Shown here piece after piece: positions 9,382-18,144 of a stretch of 64,000 bases of DNA (position 1 is the first letter of the stretch; each line of letters opens with the position of its first letter). Where the stretch lies: assembly GCF_036985505.1 (NCBI RefSeq), contig NZ_BTGQ01000002.1, forward strand, positions 62,001-126,000. The letters run 5' to 3'. The notes under the pieces are model-generated. The model saw nothing but the letters and a program-made list of their open reading frames with translations, did no database searches and was not told where the DNA came from. The position numbers were made by a program, and so were the translations under genes. This stretch comes from Croceitalea sp947503285. GTDB lineage: Bacteria > Bacteroidota > Bacteroidia > Flavobacteriales > Flavobacteriaceae.

Positions 9382-9529
9382 TTTTCGGTATAGTTTTTGT
9401 CTAAATAAAAGTGGATTGGGCAATCGAAATGAAAATTGCGCTATGTTAAAATTACGCTATTCTTCAACGATTGACCAATCCGCGAAATACGAAACAAAAA
9501 TAAGTAACGTTATTAGAAGACAAAAGAAT

Positions 9530-9560
9530 TTTGGAGGTAGGTTGAAATCCACTACTTTTG
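9530..9560 (+). promoter_or_regulatory. Bacteroidota-type promoter for the DUF1573 gene
   Basis: TTTG (9530-9533), a 19-nt spacer and TACTTTTG (9553-9560) match the TTTG / TAnnTTTG promoter of the phylum in both boxes and spacing. The ATG at 9584 follows 23 nt later. This is the best promoter match I found in the window. Confidence 0.55.
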
Positions 9561-9583
9561 AAGTTCCTCAAAATGAAGAAAAA

Positions 9584-9970
9584 ATGAAAAAGCTAGTACT
9601 TTTATTATTTGTAGGTCTTTTGGCCGTAAGCGTAAAAGCACAGGAAAAGACCGCCAAAATCGAGTTCAAGACGGAAACCGTTGATTACGGCGAAATTGCA
9701 AAAGGTAGTGATGGTGTACGTGTATTCGAATTTACCAATACAGGCGATGCACCCTTGGTGATCAGTGATGTGAAATCAAGCTGTGGTTGTACGATTCCTA
9801 AAAAACCTGATGCGCCTATCATGCCAGGTGAAACCGGAGAAATTCAAGTTAAATATGACACTAAGCGTGTTGGGCCAATAAGAAAGGCCATCACGGTAAC
9901 CTCTAATGCAAATACGCCGACAAAGGTGATTAAAATTAAAGGTATGGTCAAAAGTGACGGTGCCAAATAG
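9584..9970 (+). CDS. DUF1573 periplasmic protein
   Basis: The protein has 128 aa from the ATG at 9584. The longer frame from 9416 is rejected because it would start before the promoter and add residues ahead of a clear signal peptide (MKKLVLLLFVGLLAVSVKAQ). After the cleavage site lies a single Ig-like DUF1573 domain with the hallmark EFTNTGDAPLVI and SSCGCTIP segments and a GEIQVKYDT strand. The function of the family is not established; it is abundant in Bacteroidota envelopes. It is transcribed alone between its own promoter and a strong terminator. Confidence 0.9.
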   Translation: MKKLVLLLFVGLLAVSVKAQEKTAKIEFKTETVDYGEIAKGSDGVRVFEFTNTGDAPLVISDVKSSCGCTIPKKPDAPIMPGETGEIQVKYDTKRVGPIRKAITVTSNANTPTKVIKIKGMVKSDGAK

Positions 9971-9989
9971 AAAAAAGAAACAAATTAAT

Positions 9990-10018
9990 AAAGCCTTGAC
10001 ATTTGTCAGGGCTTTTTT
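9990..10018. terminator. Bidirectional intrinsic terminator
   Basis: AAAGCCTTGAC and GTCAGGGCTTT pair through 11 bp (one G-U) with a short loop, followed by a T run on the plus strand and an A run at the left that serves the minus strand. It lies between the convergent DUF1573 and protease genes and overlaps the 3' end of the latter. Confidence 0.8.
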
Positions 10019-11352
10019 GTTTTAAAGAGGTCTTTGAGCACAAAAGAGAAAAGTAAGTCTTTATTATATCGTTCAATCAAGATTCGAATACGCTTACCTT
10101 CTTTACGGTTCATCATTTGTAAAATTTCTTGAAGTTTGTATCCGTAAACCTTTCTCCCATTCACGGCTAAAATGATATCCCCCTCTCGCAAACCCGCCTC
10201 TTCAGCCGGACTACCCGCACGAATACCGGAAACAACTATTTCAGGCACAAGGCTTAACCTCGTTCGATTCTCCAATAATAACTGGACGTTACCAAAAGTC
10301 TTATTGTCGCCGGTCACCACACCGTTAACATCAGCGATTTGTTCGGCTATATAGCGAACACCATTATGCTGTAGATCAATACCCGCCAAGTTATAATGAA
10401 AAGGAGCATTGAAACTTGCATTTTTCGAAAGCGTGATCTTGTTGTTCATATAATCGAAAATAATATGAAACCTTTTCAAGACCTCACCACCGACACTTCC
10501 ATTTCTATCACCTAAGTTTATAATCGCATTTAATGATTCTTTATGGGGAAACGCTACTTTAGCTTCGTTCAATCGAAAGTTTCCTATGCGAATGCCGTTC
10601 AGTTTTGTGCGTTTTCCAAAAATATTACCGCTCAATCCTTTTCCTAAAAAATCCTCGTAGTTGGAATCTGGCACCTCTAACCCTTTTTCAGGGTCATGAA
10701 AAAGCCAAAGTGCATCACTACTTCCAGTATCAACGAGAAGCTTCACGGGCACTTCCTCATCATCTGAAAGGGCTACTGCGCCATCTACATACGCTTTTTT
10801 ATCAATAATCGTCAGTGGTAAAGTCTGTTTCTTTTTCGAGGTCTGATATTGATAAGATTCTGGATTAAAAAGTTTTAAAGAGCGTTTTTGATAATTAATA
10901 TCAACGACGAAGCTTTTAAACACATCATAACCTATAATACCATGAACGGGGACGCCCAATGATGCCGAAAAATTGATATCCTTGTCCAAAACCACATATA
11001 GCGATTGATTAAAACTTTTGGCACTGCCAATCTTAAAGGTATTTCCTTCAGATTTTAAAGCTTTGATAGGTTCTCCCTCCCCCAATCCGCGCAGCGAAAT
11101 CTCAGAAACATTATTTATTTGAACGGAATCTTGGTCTGTCAAATTAAAAAGGATAGGGCTACTGACCCCGGTATCTAAAATAAAGGAAAGTTTTGCCCCA
11201 TTCAATTCAACAGGCACTATCATAAGGTTGTTCACCAATTCAAACCTGACTTTTTCAAACTTCTTTTGTGTTGAAATATGGAATTTCTGTGCGAAGCCTA
11301 TAAAACCAAAAAGCAATAAAAAAAGTAAAAGATATATATGCTTTCTATTCAA
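10006..11352 (-). CDS. Retropepsin-like aspartyl protease with PDZ domain
   Basis: The product has 448 aa, with a Sec signal or anchor (LLLFLLLFGFIGFAQ). Two aspartyl-protease half-domains carry DTG motifs: FILDTGVSS near residue 60 and LLVDTGSSD near residue 207. A C-terminal PDZ domain covers roughly residues 370-435 (GIRAGSPAEEAGLREGDIIL). This is the usual layout of Bacteroidota periplasmic retropepsin/PDZ proteins, probably a quality-control or processing protease, though no substrate is known. The start at 11352 is an ATG. The coding end runs into the shared terminator. Confidence 0.88.
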   Translation of the reverse strand: MNRKHIYLLLFLLLFGFIGFAQKFHISTQKKFEKVRFELVNNLMIVPVELNGAKLSFILDTGVSSPILFNLTDQDSVQINNVSEISLRGLGEGEPIKALKSEGNTFKIGSAKSFNQSLYVVLDKDINFSASLGVPVHGIIGYDVFKSFVVDINYQKRSLKLFNPESYQYQTSKKKQTLPLTIIDKKAYVDGAVALSDDEEVPVKLLVDTGSSDALWLFHDPEKGLEVPDSNYEDFLGKGLSGNIFGKRTKLNGIRIGNFRLNEAKVAFPHKESLNAIINLGDRNGSVGGEVLKRFHIIFDYMNNKITLSKNASFNAPFHYNLAGIDLQHNGVRYIAEQIADVNGVVTGDNKTFGNVQLLLENRTRLSLVPEIVVSGIRAGSPAEEAGLREGDIILAVNGRKVYGYKLQEILQMMNRKEGKRIRILIERYNKDLLFSFVLKDLFKTKKP

Positions 11353-11507
11353 ACCACCTAATTTTTAAGGGATTACCTTACTTAAAGATAGCAAATAAAA
11401 AATAGTAACACTTAAATTTAACACTATGTAATGGATTCAAATAAATGGTGCTATTAATTGTTTTGCAAACGATGTTTCCGCATTTTTGCTGAAAATTTAA
11501 GCTTGCC

Positions 11508-12701
11508 ATGCCACAGATATCGAAAAAAGGATCTTTAATGCCGCCCTCCCCTATCCGTAAGTTGGTTCCCTTTGCAGAAAAGGCAAAAAAAAGGGGAATA
11601 CATGTAATTCACCTGAATATTGGCCAACCTGATATCAAAACACCAAAAATCGCCTTGGATGCCATCAAAAATCATGATATTGAGGTTTTGGCATACAGCC
11701 GGACAGAAGGCTCTGATAACTATCGGGAAAAAATTGCAGACTATTATGATAAACATAATATCAAGGTTACCGCAGACGATATTATTGTGACCACAGGGGG
11801 ATCGGAAGCCTTGGCATTTACCATGGGCTCTATTTTAGACGAAGGGGATGAAATTATCATACCCGAACCCTTTTATGCCAATTACAACGGATTCGCAACG
11901 GCCAATGGCGTTAAAGTGGTACCGATAATGGCGACCATAGAAAACAATTTTGCCTTACCCCCTGTAACTGAATTTGAAAAAAAGATAACTTCAAATACGA
12001 AGGGAATACTAATTTGTAACCCTGGTAACCCAACCGGATATTTATATAATCACGACGAAATACTTCAACTGGTAGCATTGGTCAAAAAACACGACCTCTT
12101 TTTGATTGCCGATGAAGTCTATCGTGAATTTACCTATGACGGCAAGAAACATTTTTCGATACTTAGTGAACCTGATATTACGGACCATGCCATAGTGGTC
12201 GACTCTGTTTCTAAACGCTACAGCATGTGTGGTGCTAGAATCGGTTGCATTGTTTCGAAAAACAAGGAAGTCGTGCAAACGGCCATGAAATTTGCCCAAG
12301 CCCGTTTGTCACCTCCGACCTTGGCACAAATCGCTGCCGAGGCAGCACTTGAAACACCCCAAAGCTATTTCGATGCCGTTATTGAAGAATATGTCTCAAG
12401 ACGGGATTTGCTGCTGCGAGAGCTACAAAAAATCGAAAATATAAAAATTGCCAAGCCTAGTGGCGCATTTTATTGCGTGGTTGAACTACCCATCAACGAC
12501 GCCGATGATTTTGCACAATGGCTTCTTGAGCATTTCGACATAGACGGCGACACGGTAATGGTCGCTCCGGCCGGTGGCTTTTATGCCACTCCACATAGTG
12601 GTTCGAACCAAATACGAATCGCCTATGTTTTAGATAAAGAGCAGCTTAAAAGGGCGGTACTCATTCTGAAGAAAGGATTGGAAGCCTATCTAAAATCGTG
12701 A
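11508..12701 (+). CDS. PLP-dependent class I/II aminotransferase
   Basis: This 397-aa fold-type I aminotransferase resembles the aspartate/aromatic group. The NIGQPDIKTP N-terminus, the NPGNPTG motif, the DEVYREF segment and the PLP lysine in DSVSKRYSMCGARIG (about residue 235) are all present, as is the substrate-carboxylate arginine segment NQIRIAY near the C-terminus. The amino donor and acceptor are not decided by the sequence. The murB start overlaps its stop by 4 bp (GTGA), so the two genes are translationally coupled. Confidence 0.9.
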   Translation: MPQISKKGSLMPPSPIRKLVPFAEKAKKRGIHVIHLNIGQPDIKTPKIALDAIKNHDIEVLAYSRTEGSDNYREKIADYYDKHNIKVTADDIIVTTGGSEALAFTMGSILDEGDEIIIPEPFYANYNGFATANGVKVVPIMATIENNFALPPVTEFEKKITSNTKGILICNPGNPTGYLYNHDEILQLVALVKKHDLFLIADEVYREFTYDGKKHFSILSEPDITDHAIVVDSVSKRYSMCGARIGCIVSKNKEVVQTAMKFAQARLSPPTLAQIAAEAALETPQSYFDAVIEEYVSRRDLLLRELQKIENIKIAKPSGAFYCVVELPINDADDFAQWLLEHFDIDGDTVMVAPAGGFYATPHSGSNQIRIAYVLDKEQLKRAVLILKKGLEAYLKS

Positions 12702-13714
12702 ATATACTTGAGAACATATCGCTTAAAGCCTACAATACCTTTGGTATAGACGTGAAGGCAAAGTCTTTTGTCGAAATCACAAGTCTTCTTCAACTTCAAA
12801 AAGCCTTGCAATTATCGGCATACCCTGAACGATTTGTTATCAGTGGAGGAAGTAACATGCTCTTGACGAAAGACATTGATGCCCTGGTCATGTATATCAA
12901 CTTGAAGGGAATCTCAATAGTTGAAGAAGATGAAAATTCCATCATAATAAAGGTCATGGCTGGTGAAAACTGGCATGAATTGGTGCTCTGGTGTTTAGAA
13001 CGCGGTTATGGTGGGCTTGAAAACCTATCCCTGATTCCGGGAAATACGGGTACGGCCCCCATACAAAACATCGGTGCCTATGGCGTAGAGATCAAAGATG
13101 TTTTCATCGCCTGCGAGGCCATGGATGTAGAAAGCTTGGAACTCAGTGAATTTTCAAAGGAAGATTGCAAATTCGGTTACCGTGACTCCATCTTTAAAAA
13201 AGAGGTGAAAGGTAAGTATATCATTACCTCGGTTGCCTTAAAACTGACCAAACGAGACCATAAGCTGTTGACTTTTTATGGTGCCATTGAAAGCCAACTC
13301 CAAAGAAAAGAAATTGTTTATCCGACCATAACGGATATTTCAGATGCTGTCATTGCGATTCGCAAAAGCAAACTACCTGACCCCAAAGAACTGGGTAACA
13401 GCGGAAGTTTTTTCAAAAATCCCATAATCTCAAAAAAGACCTTTAAGGTATTTCAAAAGAAAAACCCTGAAGCCCCTTTTTATGAACTGGAAGACGGAAA
13501 CTACAAAATTCCGGCAGGATGGTTAATTGAACAGTGTGGTTTTAAGGGAGAACGAATCGGGGATGCGGGAGTTCACGAAAAACAGGCGTTGGTGCTGGTC
13601 AACTACGGAAGTGCCACGGGGAAGGAAATTTGGGAACTGGCCTTGAAAATACAAAGCGAAGTAAGGAATACATTTCAAATCGAGATTTCACCTGAAGTGA
13701 ATGTCATAAAATAA
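12698..13714 (+). CDS. murB: UDP-N-acetylenolpyruvoylglucosamine reductase
   Basis: The enzyme reduces UDP-GlcNAc-enolpyruvate to UDP-MurNAc with NADPH and FAD in peptidoglycan precursor synthesis. At 338 aa it has the type I (E. coli-like) length. Visible motifs are the FAD-binding SGGSNMLLT, the GNTGTAPIQNIGAYG loop, GYRDSIFK, the catalytic-serine region GNSGSFFKNP, and the C-terminal PAGWLIEQCGFKG. The start codon is GTG, overlapping the aminotransferase stop. A GC-rich hairpin begins at its stop codon. Confidence 0.96.
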   Translation: MNILENISLKAYNTFGIDVKAKSFVEITSLLQLQKALQLSAYPERFVISGGSNMLLTKDIDALVMYINLKGISIVEEDENSIIIKVMAGENWHELVLWCLERGYGGLENLSLIPGNTGTAPIQNIGAYGVEIKDVFIACEAMDVESLELSEFSKEDCKFGYRDSIFKKEVKGKYIITSVALKLTKRDHKLLTFYGAIESQLQRKEIVYPTITDISDAVIAIRKSKLPDPKELGNSGSFFKNPIISKKTFKVFQKKNPEAPFYELEDGNYKIPAGWLIEQCGFKGERIGDAGVHEKQALVLVNYGSATGKEIWELALKIQSEVRNTFQIEISPEVNVIK

Positions 13715-13745
13715 CCCCGGCCACTGAGCAGCGAACCGGGGTTAT
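13711..13745. terminator. GC-rich hairpin after murB
   Basis: ATAACCCCGG and CCGGGGTTAT are perfect complements separated by 15 nt. No T run follows on the plus strand, so it may act as an RNA-stabilising or weak terminator hairpin rather than a classic intrinsic terminator. Confidence 0.55.
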
Positions 13746-13898
13746 ACCAAACCAAACTAACCAAAAATTTATATACGATAACTAATCTCTTATATATTCG
13801 CTCTTGTAAATAATCAATTTTATACTTTAGCGTTATCCTATTTACGGATAGAAAAGGCATTTGGATTTTTTAAGGTCCCTTTTTCATCATAATTTTTT

Positions 13899-14465
13899 AT
13901 GAGCACACTATTAGAGAAGCATATTGTTGAACTACTTCAAGAACGTGATGAAAAAGCAATTTCATTACTTTATGATAATTATGCGGACACCTTGTACGGT
14001 GTTGCCTATAAAGTAGTGAAAGATGAAGATTTGGCCCAAGATGTGGTTCAAGAAAGTTTTGTGAAAATCTGGAAGAAATCAGATTCTTACGACGCTTCTA
14101 AGGCGAAGCTGTTCACTTGGTTATTTCGCATAACCAGAAATACCGCTATTGATAAGTTGCGAAGTATCAATACAAAATCAGATAAGGAAATCCAAATCGA
14201 TGTTTCAGACGTATATAATCTAGGTGTTGACACTACTAGACCAGAGTTTATGGATGTCAAAGAACACCTTGAAAAAATTGAACCTAAGTACAAAGTTGTT
14301 CTGGATGCCTTATTTTTTGAAGGTATGACACAACAAGAAGCTAGTGATGAACTGGATATTCCGTTAGGAACCATAAAATCACGTTTGAAGATAGGCCTTA
14401 GGGAATTACGCAAGATTTACGGCGCCTCAATGGTGCTTTTATGGATGTTAAGTCTCTTAAAATGA
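13899..14465 (+). CDS. ECF RNA polymerase sigma factor with partner anti-sigma
   Basis: This sigma-70 family protein has 188 aa. Region 2 spans about residues 20-85 (LYDNYADTLYGVAYKV, DVVQESFVKIWKK, FTWLFRITRNTAID) and region 4 about 125-175 (YKVVLDALFFEGMTQQEASDELDIPLGTIKSRLKIG, quoted in parts here only as landmarks: FFEGMTQQEA and GTIKSRLK). The ATGA overlap with the next gene and that gene's anti-sigma character identify a classic sigma/anti-sigma operon. The C-terminal tail (MVLLWMLSLL) is hydrophobic. It probably controls envelope or oxidative stress genes and its own operon. Confidence 0.92.
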   Translation: MSTLLEKHIVELLQERDEKAISLLYDNYADTLYGVAYKVVKDEDLAQDVVQESFVKIWKKSDSYDASKAKLFTWLFRITRNTAIDKLRSINTKSDKEIQIDVSDVYNLGVDTTRPEFMDVKEHLEKIEPKYKVVLDALFFEGMTQQEASDELDIPLGTIKSRLKIGLRELRKIYGASMVLLWMLSLLK

Positions 14466-15220
14466 CAGAAAAGATTAAACTATTTTTAGATACCGATTTG
14501 TTGGAAAAGTATCTACTGGGCACAACCACGACGGAAGAATCACTTCAGGTCGAACGTTATATCGCGATGTACCCAGAAGTTCGCAAAACCTATAATGAGC
14601 TTCAAGAAAATCTTGAGACCTTTGCGAAAATCCATAAGCTAAAGGCCCCTGAAGGATTAAAGGAAAAAATCATTTCTAAAATACGTCAAGAAAAACGAGG
14701 TAAAAGTAAATTCTTCAGATACGCCGTCGCAGCGAGCATAGCCGCATGTATCTTTGCTGGATCGGCTTTTTTCTTTTACAATCAGAATAAGAGTTTGCAA
14801 CAAGAGAATACCCTCGTCACCAATAAGATCAAAGATCTTGAAATGGATATGAAAGTGCAATTGGAGGATATTCGAAACCAATATATCGTGCTTAACAATC
14901 CGAATACGAAAAAGTACTCGGTCATGGGTAATAAAAAAGCGAAAGAACTCAAAGCGGTCGCCTATATTAACCCTGTAAAGAAGTTATCGTATATCAACGT
15001 GAGTAACTTACCGCAGTTGCCAGAAGACAAATGCTTTCAGATGTGGGCAGAGGTCAATGGGGAAATGGTGAATCTTGGGATCATCAGGGCTCTTGACAAT
15101 AAAGACAAATTGTTCGCCCTGCCATATGCCGATAACGCAATTGGTTATATCACGATAGAACCGCAAGGAGGAAATTCTACCCCAACCGTTCAGAATATCG
15201 TGGCGAACATCAATTACTAA
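14462..15220 (+). CDS. Anti-sigma factor, RskA-like
   Basis: The ATG at 14462 overlaps the sigma stop (ATGA) and gives 252 aa; an ATG seven codons upstream is possible but less well placed. The N-terminal 80 residues look like a sigma-binding domain without a zinc HxxxCxxC motif. One transmembrane helix follows (AVAASIAACIFAGSAFFFY), then a short coiled coil. The periplasmic C-terminal domain is of the RskA type, with PQLPEDKCFQMWAEVNG and LGIIRALD segments. RskA-type anti-sigmas release their sigma after regulated proteolysis. Confidence 0.88.
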   Translation: MTEKIKLFLDTDLLEKYLLGTTTTEESLQVERYIAMYPEVRKTYNELQENLETFAKIHKLKAPEGLKEKIISKIRQEKRGKSKFFRYAVAASIAACIFAGSAFFFYNQNKSLQQENTLVTNKIKDLEMDMKVQLEDIRNQYIVLNNPNTKKYSVMGNKKAKELKAVAYINPVKKLSYINVSNLPQLPEDKCFQMWAEVNGEMVNLGIIRALDNKDKLFALPYADNAIGYITIEPQGGNSTPTVQNIVANINY

Positions 15221-15292
15221 CGGTACTTAAAGTAGTCACAAACTTTACTTGCTTAGCACACTATTTCGTATTTTTACCAAAATTTCCGGGTT

Positions 15293-15502
15293 ATGAAATT
15301 AGTTCTATTAACAGTGGGTCTTCTAGCTTTGGCTTTTGCAGGAATAGCAATAAAAATCTGGTCAAAAAAAGACGGTAAATTTGCAGGTACTTGTGCAAGT
15401 CAAAATCCATTTTTGAATAAAGAAGGGGAAGCATGTGGTTTTTGCGGCAAATTACCGGATGAACAAGATTGCAAAAAAGATACTTTACCAGAACTGCAGT
15501 AA
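15293..15502 (+). CDS. Small membrane-anchored Cys-rich protein
   Basis: This 69-aa protein has an N-terminal helix (LLTVGLLALAFAGIAIKIW) and a short hydrophilic tail with four cysteines: one in GTCAS, two in ACGFCGK and one in EQDCKK. The CGFCG pair could bind metal or form a disulfide. I do not recognise a named family, but conserved flavobacterial small proteins of this form exist as far as I recall. It lies 72 bp after the anti-sigma gene and 33 bp before a second ECF sigma gene, so it may belong to either unit. Confidence 0.65.
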   Translation: MKLVLLTVGLLALAFAGIAIKIWSKKDGKFAGTCASQNPFLNKEGEACGFCGKLPDEQDCKKDTLPELQ

Positions 15503-15535
15503 GTACCCACGCACTTTTCAAAAAATCCCCCTCAT

Positions 15536-16099
15536 TTGAACAAGGCTGAAGAAAATTTAAAGGACGTCATCGCAAGGGCGAAAACGGGAAACCAAATTGC
15601 CTTCAGTTGGTTATTAGATCGTTTTTGGAACGAGGTCTATGGTTTTCAGTTGCGACGTACCAAAAATGAGAATGATGCCGAAGATATAACCGTTCAAACA
15701 TTCTCGAAGGCTTTTGATAAGATAAATACATTTGACGAAGCCTACGAATTTGGAACTTGGTTGATTGCCATCTCCAAAAACATACACGTAGATTTAATCC
15801 GCAAGCGAAAAAAAAATGTGCTTACCGATAGCAAACATTCAAAAAACGATGAAGTCCATAAGATTCTTGATGAAAGTCCATCAGCAGAGGATAATTTGAT
15901 CATAGAGCAAAATCTCGCTACCCTATTGGCACATATCAAAAAGTTAAAACCACATTATCAAAAAGTCATCAACCTGAGGTTCTTCAACGAAATGAGCTAT
16001 GCCGAAATTGCCAATGAACTTAACGAGCCCGTGAATAATATTAAAGTAAAACTACTAAGGGCAAAAAAACTGTTGGCTGAAATTATCAAAACCAAATAA
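15536..16099 (+). CDS. ECF-type RNA polymerase sigma factor
   Basis: This 187-aa sigma-70 family protein starts from TTG at 15536. Region 2 landmarks are WLLDRFWNEVYGFQLR, DAEDITVQTFSKAFDKI and FGTWLIAISKNIHVDLIRK; region 4 has KVINLRFFNEMSYAEIANEL and a recognition helix ending in KVKLLRAKKLL. No anti-sigma gene follows; the next gene is lipA, 113 bp on. No in-frame ATG exists near the start, so the TTG is accepted. The regulon is unknown. Confidence 0.88.
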   Translation: MNKAEENLKDVIARAKTGNQIAFSWLLDRFWNEVYGFQLRRTKNENDAEDITVQTFSKAFDKINTFDEAYEFGTWLIAISKNIHVDLIRKRKKNVLTDSKHSKNDEVHKILDESPSAEDNLIIEQNLATLLAHIKKLKPHYQKVINLRFFNEMSYAEIANELNEPVNNIKVKLLRAKKLLAEIIKTK

Positions 16100-16212
16100 G
16101 AACTACACAGCAATAGCGCTAGATATGGAAATAGGTTCAATACGAACACCCTACCTTATCGATTTTTTATTACCAATGGGCAATTCGTATATTTACAACT
16201 TAAAAATTGACT

Positions 16213-17091
16213 ATGGGTACCGAGGTTGCTGAACATGTAATACCACCAAAAAAAGGAAAACCAAAATGGTTGAGGGTAAAACTACCTACCGGAAAAAAGT
16301 ATACCCAATTACGCAATCTGGTAGATAAATATGAACTGCATACGATCTGTACTTCAGGCAGCTGTCCAAACATGGGTGAATGCTGGGGAGAAGGCACTGC
16401 TACTTTTATGATTTTGGGTAATATCTGTACCCGTTCGTGTGGTTTTTGCGGTGTAAAGACAGGAAGACCTGAGAGTGTTGATTGGGCCGAACCTGAGAAG
16501 GTTGCCCGTTCCATCAAAATAATGCAAATCAAACACGCGGTATTGACTTCGGTGGATCGTGATGATTTGAAAGACATGGGGTCCATCATATGGGCTGAGA
16601 CGGTTAAAGCCGTAAGAAGAATGAATCCAGAAACGACCCTAGAGACCTTGATACCTGATTTTCAAGGAATCGAAAGCCATCTTGACCGTATATTATCGGT
16701 ACATCCGGAAGTCATTTCGCATAATATGGAAACGGTAAAACGTTTGACCAGGGAAGTTCGTATTCAAGCAAAATATGAGCGCAGCCTAGAGGTTTTACGT
16801 TACTTAAAAGAGCATGGCGCCAATAGAACCAAGTCTGGAATCATGCTTGGCCTAGGTGAGCTTGAAGAAGAAGTAATACAGACCATGAAAGACCTTAGGG
16901 AAGCCGAGGTAGATGTCGTTACCATAGGGCAATACCTACAACCCTCTAAAAAACACCTTCCTGTCAAACAATTCATAGTACCCGAACAATTCAAGAAATA
17001 CGAGGAAATCGGACTCGAAATGGGTTTTAGACATGTTGAAAGTGGCGCTTTGGTAAGATCCTCATACAAAGCACACAAACATATTCATTAA
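16213..17091 (+). CDS. lipA: Lipoyl synthase
   Basis: This radical-SAM enzyme inserts two sulfurs into octanoyl-lipoyl domains to make lipoate. It has 292 aa from the ATG at 16213; a TTG two codons upstream is also open. Both iron-sulfur clusters are visible: the auxiliary cluster CTSGSCPNMGEC near residues 46-57 and the radical-SAM CTRSCGFC near 72-79. The RSSYKAHKH tail matches the conserved C-terminal serine ligand region (R-S-S-Y). It is probably expressed from its own promoter; TATATTTA at 16188-16195 is a near-match to the -7 box. Confidence 0.97.
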   Translation: MGTEVAEHVIPPKKGKPKWLRVKLPTGKKYTQLRNLVDKYELHTICTSGSCPNMGECWGEGTATFMILGNICTRSCGFCGVKTGRPESVDWAEPEKVARSIKIMQIKHAVLTSVDRDDLKDMGSIIWAETVKAVRRMNPETTLETLIPDFQGIESHLDRILSVHPEVISHNMETVKRLTREVRIQAKYERSLEVLRYLKEHGANRTKSGIMLGLGELEEEVIQTMKDLREAEVDVVTIGQYLQPSKKHLPVKQFIVPEQFKKYEEIGLEMGFRHVESGALVRSSYKAHKHIH

Positions 17092-17124
17092 GCCGTACCA
17101 AAGCCTGTTGCGGCTTTTAAAAAA

Positions 17125-18144
17125 ATGCTTAACATGGGGCAATTGAACATTGGCATCAATGGTTTTGGAAGAATTGGGAGAACGCTATTCCGCTTGTTGT
17201 CAAAACACCCCGAACTTAATGTTGTGGCCATAAATGATATCGCCGATGCCAAAACACTTGCCCATTTGCTCAAATATGATAGTATTCATGGGGTCTTAAA
17301 CGAACCTATTGAAGCCAAGGATAACAAATTGTTTTTTCAAGGTGCCAAAATCACAGTAATCAATGAACCAGACCCTAAGGGAATAAAGTGGGGTGATTAT
17401 GAAGTAGACCTCGTAGTCGAAGCTTCAGGTAAATTCAAGAAACGAACTGATTTGGTACACCACTTAAAAAATGGGGCCAAAAAAGTCATTTTAAGCGTAC
17501 CACCAGAGGATGAGGATATAAAAATGATCGTATACGGGGTAAACGAATCCAGTATTGACTCAAGCGACGATATCATCTCTAACGCTTCTTGTACGACGAA
17601 CAATGCGGCACCCATGATAAGAGTCGTCAACGAACTTTGTGGAATAGACCAAGCCTATATTACCACCATACACTCTTACACTTCTGACCAAAGTCTTCAT
17701 GACAAGCCACATCGTGACCTACGGCGTGCACGGGCCGCAAGTCAATCGATCATTCCGACTACCACGGGCGCGGCAAAAGCTTTAACAAAGATTTTTCCAG
17801 ATTTGGGCGATGTTATAGGTGGTTGTGGTATTCGTGTTCCCGTTCCGAATGGATCGTTGACCGATATTACCTTCAATGTACAAAAGAAAGTCACCATTGA
17901 TGAAGTGAACAATGCATTTAAAGCAATTTCAGAAAATGAGTTGAATCATGTACTTTACTATACCGAAGATCCCATAGTATCCATAGATATAAACAATAGT
18001 TGTTATTCTTGTACGTTTGATTCTCAGATGACTTCGGTTATTGGTAAGATGGTAAAGGTCATCGGGTGGTATGATAATGAAACGGGGTATTGTTCAAGGA
18101 TAATCGATTTAATCAAGTTGCTTATAAACAAAAACTACATTTGA
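17125..18144 (+). CDS. gap: Glyceraldehyde-3-phosphate dehydrogenase
   Basis: The enzyme oxidises glyceraldehyde 3-phosphate to 1,3-bisphosphoglycerate in glycolysis. It has 339 aa, with INGFGRIGR for NAD binding, Asp38 in AINDIAD suggesting NAD+ preference, and the catalytic Cys156 in SNASCTTNN. The usual TTN-C/S-L-AP is TTNNAAP here. The late segments (NGSLTDITF, WYDNETGYC) are normal. A second ATG three codons in is an equally good start. The stop overlaps the TTG of the following histidine kinase (TTGA). Flavobacteria usually carry two gap copies; which role this one has is not visible. Confidence 0.95.
   Translation: MLNMGQLNIGINGFGRIGRTLFRLLSKHPELNVVAINDIADAKTLAHLLKYDSIHGVLNEPIEAKDNKLFFQGAKITVINEPDPKGIKWGDYEVDLVVEASGKFKKRTDLVHHLKNGAKKVILSVPPEDEDIKMIVYGVNESSIDSSDDIISNASCTTNNAAPMIRVVNELCGIDQAYITTIHSYTSDQSLHDKPHRDLRRARAASQSIIPTTTGAAKALTKIFPDLGDVIGGCGIRVPVPNGSLTDITFNVQKKVTIDEVNNAFKAISENELNHVLYYTEDPIVSIDINNSCYSCTFDSQMTSVIGKMVKVIGWYDNETGYCSRIIDLIKLLINKNYI

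Noticed and set aside
9416..9583. Upstream extension of the DUF1573 frame.
   Set aside because: The ATG at 9584 gives a perfect signal peptide and fits the promoter at 9530-9560.
16125..16235. Small frame of about 36 codons before lipA.
   Set aside because: It overlaps the lipA start out of frame and shows no conserved feature or ribosome site.
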